Positions 45,101 to 58,900 of a DNA stretch of 64,000 nt are shown piece after piece. The stretch's first letter is position 1. Each line of letters starts with the position of its first letter. The stretch lies in NCBI GenBank assembly GCA_964035795.1, contig OZ038321.1, positions 14,935,971-14,999,970 of the forward strand. Reading direction: 5' to 3'. Below the pieces are notes generated by a model. It searched no databases. It saw only the letters and a program-made list of their open reading frames with translations, and had not been told where the DNA came from. Position numbers and translations under genes: made by a program. This DNA is from Pterobdella sp. o SKG-2022. Lineage: Eukaryota > Annelida > Clitellata > Hirudinida > Piscicolidae.

Positions 45101-46041
45101 ATAACTTCAATTTATGCAAAAACCTTTTCAAAAATCATGTTTATTCAAAAATTGAGCTAAATTTTTTAATAAGTAAAACTTTACTATAACTCATTAGGTT
45201 ATTATAAGGTTTTACTTAGCTGAAATGTTAGCTAGATTTCTAAATGATGTTTTTAGAGAAAAAATTTTTCCAAGGTAAGTTATTTTATAATATTTATATT
45301 AAAAAAACACAAAATGTCTTTAAGAAACTGAATTAAGTATTAAATAAGTAAGAAAAAAATGGACTTACATTATCAAAACAAAGCCATAATACAAATGGAC
45401 CTACCAATGATGAGACTAGATATAGGCATGAACTGTTGTGCAACTTGTAGCCAACCTCCTGGAGCTGCACACAAATCAATACATATGGAAGACTTTTGCA
45501 GAAACTCATGTTTTCTGTTCAATTGAAGAAGTTTGAAGGAAGCTCTCGATCTGTAACCTTTTTAGTGTGAAAAAATGTTTATATTTTTAGAATAATAAAA
45601 AAATAAATTTTTAAATAGTTGAAATATGTTTAATTACATAACAAATGCATAAATTTATAATTTCTATAAAATTTCAAGTAAAAGTAAAGCCTTTAAAAAC
45701 TTTATCATTAATACCCACAAAAATATAAAAATATTATGTTCAATCGTCAGTGGCCACTGGTCATAACAATAACTAGAGTAGCCTAAAACGAAAGGCACTA
45801 AAAAATGCTAATACAACATTTAATAAAAATTTTCTTGAAATTTTTGGTAAAAAGAATTTTTAAATTTCAATTATAAAAATTTTCATGTACTTAAATATAT
45901 AGTTTTATATCTGTCAAAGAATCAGATTAACGGATAAATGTTAAAAGATAATTCAAAAATCCAAAGTATAAAACCTGTGTCTTTAGCTAATTGATAATAT
46001 TTATCTCTTCGAGATTTTCCAACTTTTGTTTTTTTTCCCAT
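39157..46041 (-). CDS. FTSJ3: pre-rRNA 2'-O-ribose methyltransferase SPB1/FTSJ3 (complete, 17 exons)
   Basis: Nucleolar SAM-dependent methyltransferase for pre-rRNA of the large subunit. Exons (minus, 5' to 3'): 46041-45975, 45557-45405, 44986-44907, 44808-44709, 44359-44044, 43928-43820, 42896-42796, 42621-42550, 42360-42244, 41770-41641, 41458-41317, 41202-41098, 40630-40537, 40253-40169, 39980-39888, 39725-39637, 39421-39157. The sum is 2118 bases, 705 aa, with all phases consistent. The FtsJ domain fills residues 1-200: [22 protein letters not shown] loop DLCAAPGGW (50-58), and catalytic tetrad Lys31 (SFKL), Asp117 (LNDGAPNVG), Lys157 (FVTKIFRS) and Glu192 (ESAEIF). Acidic middle and basic C-terminal SPB1 regions follow ([38 protein letters not shown]). 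It is shorter than the roughly 840 aa of yeast and human proteins because the acidic middle is reduced. Confidence 0.93.
40390..40480. repeat. partial MITE-family copy in an SPB1 intron
   Basis: Contains AACGTTTTATGATAAGGC and a TCAATAAATGTA-like arm, as in the middle and one arm of the palindromic family. It lies in the intron between the exons 40537-40630 and 40169-40253. Confidence 0.5.
40826..40977. repeat. palindromic MITE-like element in an SPB1 intron
   Basis: Left arm (TTAACAATGATTAACGTCG ... TTTATTGAGC) and right arm (GCTTAATAAATG ... AACGTTAAACATTGTGAA) are inverted copies of each other. The spacer contains AAAATTTTAGCTATTTTTG. Same family as 22869-23044. Confidence 0.65.
41835..42120 (+). 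mobile_element. LTR-like sequence with heat-shock-element motifs, in an SPB1 intron
   Basis: It begins TGTTC and ends GTTACA. AGAA lies immediately on both sides (41831-41834 and 42121-42124), a possible 4-bp target duplication. Inside, in order, are clustered GAA/TTC modules (41832-42011), a TATA-like AGTATATAAAC (42021-42031) and AATAAA (42085-42090). That is the U3-R-U5 plan of a solo LTR in plus orientation, antisense to SPB1. The left border is uncertain because a roughly 80-bp tandem duplication (41811-41860 versus 41891-41943) crosses it. Confidence 0.4.
41928..42011. promoter_or_regulatory. cluster of heat-shock-element motifs
   Basis: Two perfect three-module motifs, TTCtaGAAagTTC (41928-41940) and TTCtgGAAtgTTC (41955-41967), are followed by two GAAtaTTC pairs (41987-41994 and 42004-42011). 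They lie directly upstream of a TATA-like sequence. Heat-shock factor binds alternating GAA/TTC modules of this spacing. Confidence 0.5.
43150..43625 (-). mobile_element. RTE-like LINE 3' end in intron 6 of SPB1
   Basis: Minus-strand open frame with [47 protein letters not shown] and [13 protein letters not shown], ending in GKMMMVMI from the ATG-repeat 3' end. It is the same family as the element at 10610-13889, with nearly the same wording in YGSETW to RLTWKGM. It is 5'-truncated and relatively undecayed over 150 codons, so it inserted more recently. It lies between exons 43820-43928 and 42796-42896 and does not disturb splicing phases. Confidence 0.75.
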
Positions 46042-49000
46042 TATTTTGCAACTTTTACACGCTGATGATTTCTTATAATATCAACTGCAAAGAATATCAA
46101 TAGTTGATTATGTATAAATTATTTCTTCAAAACAAATTTTTCTGGCTTATCGTTAAATTGGAATAATATCGAGTATTTTTTATTTAAGGTATTTTTTTTT
46201 CAAATTTTTTTATCCAAATCTATATTTAGAAAGGATGAATATACCCATCATTTAAATATTTAAATAGCCTTTTTGAAGACTGAGACTTCAAAGTTTAAGA
46301 ATATGTCCAACAAAAGCTTTCACTTGTTTAGTGTTCTTAGTAAGTTTTCATTATTAAAAATATTTGGAAAAGTTTTCGGTTTTACTTGATAAAATGGCTA
46401 AGAAATATAATTGTGAAACCTATCTTGAGATGTTTTAGTAGTTTGGCAGCTTCAAGAAACTGTTAGTCACTTACTCATTCCAAGTAATTTAAGATGATAA
46501 AATTAATAATAAAAGTCACCAATTCCAATGTTTATTATCAGAAAAATACTTTTCAGATGAATGTATAAGTTAAAAGAGAATTTGTAAACAATTAATTACT
46601 TTGAAAACTTCAAAGGCTTTTCTAATTGATTGCTCAGAGGTGGTCACTTAACTAAACTCATGAGCTGTAATTATGTTACCGCTGCAAAACAGTTTGATTC
46701 AAATCAAAATTACCAGGTTTTAATTTAGGGGTGGATGGATGTATTGGACCGAAGCTAAAAAGGTGACACTTATTTATCAATAACTCATACTTGCTCCTTT
46801 CATTATTGTTATTATTTATAAGCAATTTTTTAAAAACTTTTATATTAAACTTTAAACTAATTTTTTGAATTTTCGAATTTATTTCAACGGTGAAAAAGTT
46901 TTTCCAAAATCATTTTTATATATATTGCATTATATTTTAAACGAGATTTTCCCTTATTTCAATGTCAATGGGATGTTTTCTAACGTTTAAAAGTATCTGC
47001 AAAACATAAAACAAACGTTTTATGCGAGCTTTATGAATATGCATAAAAGAAATATAAAATTCTAAAACATTTATGAGAATTCTGCAATGTCAAGGATAGT
47101 AAAAACCATCCAAGTTTAAATAAAATAGGACTTAGATTAAAAAAATGAAACACATTTTTTAGTAAGAAGTTATTTATTTATTTAAATTGTTCTTAAGCCT
47201 TGCATTTTATGATGTCGGTTCATGATAGGGAAGCACTTTATTTTTTGAACTTCTTTCATGTTTCAAACATGCTTGTTTGCAAAGAATTGTTTAGACGTTT
47301 CCACTTTTTATTGTCTTATTTTTTCACCTTCAACAATTAAGCAATATTCTCGAAGCCTAAATTAGATTGAATGTTTATGAATTTGCCTATTTTTTTAATA
47401 TCTTAAAATTATATTTAAAATAATTTTCGTTGAAAATCTTCGTACAAAATCAACAGAGTTCAAAGCATCAAAACGTGAAGATTTATTGAAATCAAAGTTT
47501 TTCAATCTTATTGTATTTAATACATTCACACTTAATAATGAACTAGGTTGACTGCAAAGGTACAGCCATTGGTGTTTTCACAATGTCTTTGTGCCAGTGA
47601 AGGTAAATAGAATTTCCGGTGCGTTAATCAACATGGGAAGGATATTCATATCAAACTTTTTTACCTAGTGTTTTTATTTCAGTTTTTTTACCGTTCACTG
47701 CGCTGAATTTTGTAAATAATGATTTTATTTCATGTACTGTAGAAATAGACTTATATATAAGCAAATTTATCAAAAATTATTTTTCAAACTAATTTTTTAT
47801 AATATTGCATATATATGAATCTTTAAACTTTATTTTTGTTTTGTTTCTTTAAATTCTAAAAAAATAATTTATTTCAAAGTCTTTTTCCGAAAGTCGGTTG
47901 ATTTGTGAGCTGGCTAATAACGTTGTAAAAATAGTTTTTTGAAAAAATTTATTTAAACGCGTTCATGAAATATTGAAGTAACACACAAAATCTAGGCATG
48001 CTTATGTTCTGGAGCTTTTGTTACTTTATATTTTTGATGCTCTTTAAATGTTCAAGGCAGGCAATTAGTTTATATTTATTAATATAAAAAACAATGGTTT
48101 TTTTGTGCTTCATTCAAATTTGCAAAGATAAAAGCTTAAAGACTTTTAAAGATGCCTTTTTGAGATTTTTATAGTTGGTTTTTATAAGATAATTTTTTAT
48201 TATAATGCTTCTTGAATTAATTAAAAAGCTTTTTAGAATTCAACGGAAGAAGCACAAGAGAACACTTCTAAAAACTACGATTGCATTGAAAGTATACATA
48301 TTAAATATAGCTAGGATAGTTTTTAAAATTTTTTTTTATGAAAATTAATTTTTGTTGAAATTTTTAAATTGTGGAATATCGTTTTTAGAGCACTTAAAGG
48401 TATTTTACGTCCAATTTGATTGCGTGATCTCTTCATAAGCTCATTGGGTTTATTACGGGTGAACATTTAACAACCATAATAAACAATAATAGTAATAATC
48501 TAAAATCATTCAAAAAACATAGTAGCTCTTATAAGGAATACACATTATAACAATATATAGCAATGGAGATCGTAAAATAAGAATAAAGATATTTTTGTAC
48601 ATTTGTTTAAAACTACCTACTTTAAAGAAATTTCGGTCAGAGGTTTTCGAGATAACAACAACAAATAATTAAGAGATTTATGAAAAATACATTTAACAAC
48701 CTATACAACTTCACCCGGTATGTGTTTTTTCTTAGAAGTTTCACGCCATCTTTCATTTCGTAACTTTTCAATCATCTTCCCTTCTCAATAATTATCGACC
48801 TCTCAATTAGGCAACATCCCCAACCTAACTTCCTTTCAGATAACTCCAAAGTTTTGGCCACAAAGGCTTATAGAAAGTTTTTTGAAGTGAAGTTTTGAAT
48901 TATTTCATTTAATTTTATAAATCTTCTGAACTACAAATTACGTGCCATGAATTGTAGTTCTGTTTCAAATAGCTTGTGTATTTTGTTATTGGATTATAAA

Positions 49001-52000
49001 CAAATATTCTGCTTTGTTTAATTTTTTAATGTCAAAGTTACATGTTTTATTTTCTCACATTTCCAGCTTATTCACTTCTCGATGACTAACCATTATGCAT
49101 TTGCTGAATCTTTTTCTGCTTTGTTTTTGTGTAGTTTTCCAGCGATTTTGAAGTTTATGTGAAATATTACTGTGAAAATGAAGAAAATTGAATTATGAAA
49201 TGAAATATAATGAAAAAATAAATATTTTATTAATACAAATTATTAACCTTTTTTATAATCAAGTAATCTACATAAGTTGGTTATCGTTTCATAAATGAAG
49301 TATTAGGTTACATTGCCTTCAAAAAGATTTTCAGCTTGGCATTTTCAACTTTTGCCTTCAACACATAAAAGAAAATATTTTTTCAGTTTTGTATGAAAAT
49401 CAAACAGTTTTCCAATGTTGGGGTCATGAATGGAAACTCATAATATACCATCCCATACGATCTCTTGATTTGTTATTCATCCATAAAATCAATACACCAC
49501 ACCTCCTCGAGAATATATCGTCTTGAGACTTATTTAACATTATTTTGATTTCAACAACTTTTAGTCAACAGAAACTTCTATTCTTCTTGTTTTTGATATG
49601 TTTGGTTTTTCAAAAATTGTTGTTATCATTAGTTAATATAGCTTAATTGGTTAGCAAATGTAAATCAAAATACATTCACATCACGAGTTTTTTATTTTTT
49701 AAAAACCATATTTTATGACTAAATTTACATCCAAAAGTCTTCTTCTAAGAAACGATTTCAACACATTAATATAACAAAAATAAAACTCTGCTGATCATCG
49801 TAACTGTTTAAACTCTCATCCAGCGTTTTAATGCAAATTCATTTTAAATCAACTTTTAGCATCACTTTAATGCTTTCAATGATTATAAGAATTTAAAAAA
49901 TTGAAAAAATTTTTTAAATTTATATTTCGTATTTTTTCAAAAATTTTAATCAAAATATATTCTACTGTAGCTTCACAGGATAATGAGCAAACTTACGGAC
50001 TATTACATACATATATACATAGGCATTAGTGAAACAACTCCTATATAAACCATCTCATAAACTCTTTCGAAATTAAATCGACGCGAGTTCTCTGCTTTTG
50101 TCGTTTTGATAGTAATTATTTTTATTTTTGTTTCATGATATACTAAATAATGTTAGTGGAAGCCTTAATAAGTATGTTTAAAAGTTGAAAAAGTTTATTG
50201 TTCAGGGAAACAAAAACTGGAGTTAAAATCTCTATTATAAGAGTGAGTGTTTTGAGATATTTTGAATATATTTTGAAATCTAACTTTGTGATAATGAATG
50301 CTTTTTATAATTCAACTTTGTAATAACCACATTTTTTAAAATTATGTCTGTCAAATCGACATAAAATTTCTGGATTTGTTTACTTCTATAAATACGTTTG
50401 CTTAGTTAAACTTATTGAAAATTTTATTTAAAAAATCTATAAAAGCAAAGTTTTTTTAAATTTACCTGTTATTGGTGAATATTAAAGATGAAAAATCCCA
50501 AAAATCAATTAACAAATACAAGCGGTAGTGTTATGTTTTAGCACGAATGGTATTTTTATAAAACAAAAATAAGCTGTACGCAAACAGAATTGTGCCCATT
50601 TATATTAAAATACCAATCTGAACGCGAAGCACAAGAATATATGAATAATTAAAGATTGTGCTCTAAATTAAACACTGGAAACAGTAAAATTAAATTAAAT
50701 TTCTAAATGAAACCGAAACAGGATTATACTAGATTAACAAAAAAGAAAGATAAATAGATGTAGATTTAAAAGTTAACTGCTCAATAAGAAATATAAATTA
50801 TATAATGCATAACTTAAACTATCTTGAAACTCAAAAGAACACATGTTGAATATTATCAAATACTTCTAATGTTTAATCGTTGTGATAATGTATACATTTT
50901 CTTCCTGCTTGTAATACTACTGATGTTTCACGAGCTTATTCATCGCACGTTTCAGCTTTAATCATCAGTACACATTCATGCGTTTTCAATATGGAAATCC
51001 ATTTAGTTCATCATCTGTGTGTATGCGGGTTTGAGTGACAAGGATCAAACGGTATATTTATTAGATTATCCCCGATTTTATGAGAATTTATTAAGGCTCA
51101 ATTTGGTTTAAATTAAAGATTAATTGTTTTATTAATTACAGCATATATGCTTCATTTATCACCAATTTTTTTTGGCGCCGAGTTTGTCTTGAACTTTAAT
51201 GGAAATTTCGAAAGATTGTAAATGGCTGGCAGTCAATTAGCTTATTCTTGTTTGCTTGATTTCCATAACAAATTGCACTATCTATTATGCCTTGTTATTG
51301 TGGCATTAAGGTGGAATAGTCTGTAATTATAATACAAAATAAGTTGTATCTATCCATAATGGCTTAACAAATTTATAATCAAATTCCAATATTTAAAGTT
51401 AATTCAATGGCATTTTGAATAAAAATTTTATTTGTCAAATTTTTGAAGTTTGAAACTTCAGGAAAAGGCCTTAAAAATTTAAAAGGCTTCACAGAATAAA
51501 TGAATGTATCCCATTTATTTTCAACTCAACCAGTCGGCTCGTACTTATTCTGTGATATGTTTTCATTTACCTTCACGACTCGCAAATAGTTAACTTATTT
51601 TAAAATAATTGTTCTCAATTTTGTATTGAAAGTTTTCAAGATGTGATGTATATAGCCTGTAAATCATTCAAACTGTAACATCACACATGTGAGAATTTCA
51701 CACGTCCAACTGTTTCACGTACACAATCATTGATGGATTGTGTATTGAATTACACAATGCGTAAGTAGATCGGTCAAAGAATTCTCTTAATAAAGTATTT
51801 ATTTCTTCTATCTACCTTGTCTAATTAAGGGACCTTCAACGAGTTTCGTATGATATTTAAGAACTATTTCAAATATTATGTGACTCTATATATTCCCATG
51901 GTTTGTAAACTTCAGTCGTTAAGGCTTTGTTATACATTTATATAAAAGCATTGTTTAGATTTGTTTTTGTATTTTCCCAAGAAAGCTGTACATAAGACCA

Positions 52001-52834
52001 TATTTAAAATGAGATTAATCATTCTTCAAATATTTCGATTTATTTTATAGTGTTATAAATATCAAATCAGTTTAAGTAGGTTTTCTCCTCTGAAAAGTCT
52101 TTCAGGTCATTGAAATTCAGCCTGATCTGATATGTATTAATTTTGATTGGTATTAAAAATGTATCAATTTTTCAAACAGATATACAATAAATTTTGAGTA
52201 GTTATTCTTTCAAAAACATGTTTTAGAATGGGTGTACATTTATAAAAATAATTAAGTAATTAGCTTTTTAAACTGTAAATTATAAAAACTTCTCCAAGTG
52301 ACACATGAAGACATGTTTCTGATTAACTTTTATTTAGGTTCAAAAGTTTTATTAAAACACCCTGCATCAAACCTTTGAGACATTAAGCTTAAAATGAAAT
52401 TATGTGTACATATGTGGCACATTAGAATATAAAATGTAACTCATTATCCAATATGTAGTTTGACACGTCGAGAAACTTTTGTTTGATTTACTTCTCCATT
52501 ATAATGTTGTGCCTCAGATTAACCAACACTTAATATATATTACAAACGCGCATTTTAAATATTTTTAAAATTTACCTAGTTTCGAAATTTCTCCATTCAA
52601 CAAATTTTTAAACGACTAAAAATAACACAGTACTACATCAAAATGATGTATGTATATATTCCTTTGCATATATTAGCATTTCAACTAGCAAGTTCAAGTC
52701 GAGAATTTGTTTTGAAACTTTCTTAAACAAAAGAACTAAGCTTTATTTCATATTATGTTTCTAGCTTAACTTCGTAAATAACGAAAACTATAAACTATTA
52801 AATACAAATCTGTATTTAAAATAATGATAAAATA
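46042..52834. other. long AT-rich interval with no gene recognised
   Basis: About 6.8 kb between the diverging starts of SPB1 (minus) and the navigator exons (plus). I found no long open frame, family motif, tRNA or clear transposon. It may hold promoters and navigator 5' exons that are too short or non-coding to recognise. Confidence 0.5.
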
Positions 52835-52970
52835 ATGTTGAAATTGAACACAGAAATGCCTGAAATAAAAATGAAAGGCTCTATTCCAGTCTTTTCCACT
52901 CGAAGATCTTCTACTGCCAACTCATCTCTGGAAACCTACCAGCAGTCAAGCATACCCACTTTCAGCGCAG
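52835..52970 (+). CDS. navigator first recognised exon
   Basis: Open from ATG 52835 (stop TAA at 52817 in frame), another ATG at 52856. It encodes KGSIPVFSTRRSS and SSIPTFSAG and ends GCAG before GTTGTC in phase 1. The next exon starts at 53319 with GT, restoring Gly (SAG-VSKPRQRSLPRS). Phase fit and similar style of sequence support it. The true start may be further upstream. Confidence 0.55.
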
Positions 52971-55900
52971 GTTGTCGCTTGTCATGGTGCTTGTTTTAGG
53001 AAAAAATTTTGGTCAATTTTTTTGTTTTGATAAATTGAGGCATGTTTTTGTTAAAGTATTTTTGCTCAATTATTTGAAATGATTATTGCTTCGCCCCAAA
53101 TCAATAAGGCTTTCAAGATGAAATGGCGTGGAGAGATGTAATAATAAATTAGAAATCCACTCTCGTCTTTCATCAATCACTTTTTTTCAAAATTTTAATA
53201 TAAACCTTTTTTCGCATTAAAAAACACGAAGTTCAAGTTTTTTAAAGTTATTTATTAAATAGGAATTTGAAAAATGTTTCAAACTGAGTTGAATTAATTA
53301 AAACCCCATAAACCATAGGTGTGAGCAAGCCCAGACAGCGCAGTCTTCCAAGGTCGGTAGCTCTGTCTGCTACTTCTGGCGATGACAAGTCAGCTCTTCT
53401 CAATAAGTATGTGAATTTCAACGGAAACAACAACACTTCTAGTCGCACAAGCAATTCTAATTATAACTGTAACAGTCTGAACCGTAGGAAGACAAACCTA
53501 AATGACCAAAATAATAATGTTTTAGTTTCTGGTAAAGTTACCAATCAAACTTCACTGAATAATGAATCAAACAATGAAATAAAGAATATCAATTGTTTTA
53601 TTTTTGAAAACAACAATGGAAAGACAGCTTTAAAGACTACCTCAACAAAATCAAAACTCGTACGACCATCCACCTCTGTTGCCAAACAGAAAAAAGACGT
53701 CGATAAAAACAATAATGTCAACAATTTTCATGCCAACATGCTCATCATGAATAACAAAAATTTGAGTAAAAATATGAATATTAATGAAGCGAATACAAAG
53801 ACCACTGAAACAAAAAGTAAAATACAAATGAATTCAGGCAAAACAGATCCGACTACAAAAATGAATGATACTAAGGCAAATCATCAATTTCAATTGAGAC
53901 CGAATTTCAACTTTAAAGATAATATTTATAATCCTAACAACAACAACAACAAAAATTCAAATCTTGATCATATAAATAATAACAAAGACCCTAATAAAAA
54001 AGTCACCACAAACATGCACAATAAATCCAATGATAACAACAGAAAAGATAACTTAATAAATGATATTCAAAAAAGCAATTTGAGTGTCAATTCAAACATT
54101 GAAAGTTCAAAATTAAAACCACCAAGAAACATCTCATCATTAAGGCCCAGTGGTCTCCTCAAGCCGAAGAACCATAGGAGCAGCAGGCAAACATCCCCTG
54201 ACACTACTAATCGATCATTAGAAGACGTTCTAGGAGATAAATCCATTAATAAACACAACAGTAACAAAAAACAATACCGTAGCAGTGAGCGAATTCTTTC
54301 ATCAGAAAAAATTAACGATTTTTTACAAAAAGAAACAATTAAAAAACCATTGCGAGTTAATTCCATTGGTAGAAATACCAAGAAAACTATAAAATATTCT
54401 AAAAACACTGATAATATGGAAAAATTGATGAATGAGGTTGAAAAAAAATTCAAAACATCTGCACTATCAAATGAGCATCACTCAAGAATTTCAGGTAGTT
54501 CAAATGATGGATCGGTTACAAGTTCAGAAGAAAAAGCTTCTTCAGAATATAATGGAAACTTTGACAATAGAGTGAGAAATAAAGGAATAAGTAAAAGTTA
54601 TTCTAAACTCATGGTACCAGGGTTTTCCATGAAAAATCAAAATGTTGACCAATCTAAAATATTAAAATATCATTCTAAATCTAATATTCAAACTGGTTTG
54701 CTACAAAACACACTCGATACTTCGAAATCTCCAAAAAGTAACTCCCAAAAATTGAAAAGCTCTTCCGCGAAGAATAATCAAAGTAATCTGCTATCAAATG
54801 TCATGTCCTATAAAAACAATAACGAGACGAACGTCATAAATGATGCAATAGAAACTAATGAACATAGTTTTACGAGATTAAATATTAAAGATATCAATTC
54901 GGAAAATGAAACTTCATTACAAAGTTCATCTAAAGACATCAGCAACAGCGGTTCAAATGTCAGTCCTGTTGATGAAAATCAAGTCTCGAATGTATTCTTT
55001 CAAAATCTTCAAACAAAAACTGAAAACGAGAACATTCAGTCTAAAGAAAACGATTCTGTGGAAAGTGGCGTCAGTGCATATGACATTCAACCCATGGCTC
55101 CCATCTCAATGTCGGCTCCATATTTCCACCTCAGCACTCTAACTTCAACTCCAGAGTCTAAAAACAATTATGCTTCACCTTTCTATACAAAAACTTCATC
55201 GACACCGAAACAAATGACACAAGATTTATTGAAGTCTAAATCAAGTTTTCACCGTCTAAACATGGCCTCTTTGGACCCTTCTAATGCAGATGAAAATATT
55301 TCAGAAGCTGGCTACATGTCTGATGGTGATCTTCTATCTTGCAAAGGTCACCAGAGGTCAAGTGGCTACGTGAGTGATGGAGGCAACTCTCTTCTCTCAT
55401 TCGAGAAGTACAAAAGAAACAGCAACAACCCTTCAGTTGAAGAGGAAAGTGACGTAAAGAGGAATGTGAAGAATGGGAGGTGTTATGCCGATACAAACAG
55501 CAGTATCTACGAAGAAAAGTTAGTTTTTATGTTCTGTTTTTAATCAGATCTAGTATTTAGTTTCTAGTATTTTTGTTGAAAATTTTAAGAGTGTAAATGC
55601 CGAGCAAATAAGGAAGTATGTTATTATCATTTGTTTCTTATCTTCATTCCACTTGCATAGAATCTTTTACAGACTTCTTATCAGACAAAATAATTCATAA
55701 TGGTCTACTTTTTCAAAGTATTTCCCTATTAAACACATAAGTAAATTATCTTCTCAAGCTTTTGGATGCCTATTTATCTCATTAGATGCGATTCTTAAAA
55801 ACTTCACACAAAATGTCAATAAAAATGTTCTCAAATTAAATAAGGAATGGGATCGATGAGTTAATAACCTTTAAATGATACATCTCAAAAGATTAGTCGA

Positions 55901-58900
55901 GGGCGTTTTTAAAGTTCAAACGTTAATTGTTGGACAAAATTAATTTTTTAAATTATCCTGCTTTAAAAATTTATTTTGTGGTAAATTTCATTAAATTTTT
56001 CTATATATTCTGTTTTTTAAATTTAAAAAATCTGTTGTTTTTTGGAAATTATAAAGAAAAAAGGTTGTTTGGAAAAATATAAAACTGTCAATTTTGAAAG
56101 GAAGTGAAATGCAATACAAAAACATAAGATGGGCAGGATGTATTAAATTCAGGCCTGGTACAAAAGCACTAGAGTAAACATTCCGTATTTCTTATTCAGC
56201 TTTATATTATAACCTAAAAGCTGAAATTTAGTGTTCAAAAATTTATAAAAATTAATTTTTTCGACTTGTCACATGAGTATAGATTGAAGGGTATATTAGA
56301 AAAAAAATAATGGTATCTACGGTTTTTAGCACTATCGTGAACGAAACTGTACGCCTGTGATTTATTGTTGAATTTTGGCAACTCAACGAGATAAAATTTC
56401 AATGTTTTCTCAGATATTTCAGCATAAAAGCCATAAAACATCATGATTCAGACACGTTTAATCTTTTCTATTTGTTCATATCTTTTCAAGGTAACTCATC
56501 TTTTTAAGACATTCACAAGTTGTTTGTTTAATAATAAGCAATAATGAAAGAGGGCATTTAGGTAAGAAAACTAGAGTTACATAACAGCCAGAGCCACACT
56601 TCTGTGAAGCTATAAGGCAGGATTATGTGTGTTTTAAAAAGTATTAATGTTATGAAACTAATTGCTTTCTTGATAGTTATGTAATTCTATTTCCAAACAA
56701 CATTTTGTAGTTTTATAATCATATTGAACTATATTCAAAATTAAACTCGTATTTTTAAAGATTTTTAAAACGTACGAATGCTTTTTTTCAGGAATAGTAC
56801 ACAACAATATAAAGCATATATGGCGTTATATATAATAAGGCAAGTAACAAATCATGATAGCAATTTCACCAGTATGTTAAACAGTCAAAAAGAGATCAAT
56901 AGGTGATGAATCACTATTTGCCAGCGTTCACGCATCCAGATGTAAAGAGAGTCCATTTAGAAGCTTTTCTTAATTGCAAAATCAATATATTCCTACCTTC
57001 TTTAGTGTTCCAGGAAAAAGTTTTCAAATGAATATAAGAGTTTTTAAGGATACTTTAATGAAAATTTTATTTTTTTGAATACTTGATCCATAAACATTGC
57101 TCAAAAAATAAGATATCCTTGACATATAAATAAATGTTATAACTTTTTGATAGATTAATTAAAGAAGCAAACATAAGCTGTGAAGTGAATAATTATTCAA
57201 AAGTTTTGTTATTCTCCCATAAAGTTTCAAATTTGGCTTAAGTGTTATGTGAAGCATAGCAAATCACTTAACATGATAGAAGGCATATATTTTCATCAAA
57301 ATATTTATCTCGAGTTTTTGCAAAATTTCCATTTTTTTTTTCTGATTCTTAAAATAAATAAATGATGTTTTATTGGTCTATTGATTTTTATCCTCAATCT
57401 TATCTGAAAAATTATTTTTTTCCAGAAGTTTTTTTTTTGAAGTTACCGTATAATACAGAATATTTTTTGAGTTTATGACATAAAATAAGAATTAAACACT
57501 TAAAACAAAATTTTAAAACCTGAACAATTGAGAAGTTTCAAAGCAATTAAAGACTCAATGAATAAAAGCAAAAATCTGCTATAAAATGCTCTAAGCAATA
57601 AAAAATTGAAACAATAAATGCTAACTAAAATAATATGAGCCAAGATACGCTGTAAATATTGAATGTATTAAAAGATTATTCTCAATAAAGTCGTTCCTTG
57701 AAAACAGTGTGAATTAAAGCCTTCTATAATGTAAAGGCCTCAACTCTGATATTCACAAACTGAATAATAAAAATCAATACAAAATTTTTGATCTTTCCAT
57801 TACACTTGGAATAAGATTCTATCGTTATTTTTATTTATATATTGTAGAAAGTGAATCATAAATAAAAAATTAAAAGCTAGCGTTGATTTAACGTTGCAAT
57901 TTTAAACGGAGCTATAAGAAAAAAGAATAAAGAAGAAACTAGAGATACTCAAAAAGCATAATAAAAACTATTCACAGCCAATGGCCAGATAATTCAATAA
58001 TCCATTTGTAATACAAGCATCTGGAATATGGCCCAGTAATTCTTCTAATCATTTCCTGGTTTTAATTACTTGGTCTGATTGATGCTTGTGGTCAACCGAT
58101 CTGTGACGCAACCTTTCACCCCAATATAAAAGTGATTCATGATTTACAAGTTCTTGTCTTGTACGCCTTGAGATTATGCCCAATGCTGGAATTTTAGCGT
58201 TAAAATGTGCGAAATTTCAACTCATTAGCTTTTGAGTATTCTACATTTAACTAATAATTTCTTTATTTAAAGTCCAATTAATGCGTAATTTAATAAAATT
58301 TGTTATAATTATTTTGATATATTGTTTCCTCAGATTAATCGGTCAAATGCGTATGGTGTTTACTGTGGAATATTAGATGCAATTATTTTTATTGCCATTG
58401 CTATAAAGTGGCTATTAAAGCTTCATAAGCGGTTTTTATTTTATATATAACTTGCTTTTTGAAGGCAATTCAAATGAGAATAATTAATGAAATTTTTTCA
58501 ATTTACACATTGAACTTCAGCGGTGAGGCTTTTGAATGCATGTTTCATAATTGATGCTACACTACAGGGAGAGTGGATGAATGTTAGAAGCACAATTCAG
58601 CTGCAGAATTGTTTGTTTGAAGGCGTGTAGATTACTGTTTTGAGCAATAAAAGTCCCTAATCTTTCAAGAATATAGCTTTTCATTTCCATTTATATTTAA
58701 ACTCAAATTATCGAATAGATTAATTTCCAATTTATTTGAATGCTTAATTGGTATAATTTAAGATTTTCGATTTTTACTGACTAAAGTAGAACTGAAACCA
58801 AAGTGGTAAATGAAGCAGAATTTATGCATTAGAGGCTTCTGCACTCAAAATTATTGCTTTTTGCCTGTTGTTTTTATGCACGAACTCAATAAAAATGACA

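Noticed and set aside
54067..54453. 128-codon minus-strand frame in the navigator exon
   Set aside because: Shadow of the Asn/Lys-rich coding frame; hydrophobic composition arises from complementing it.
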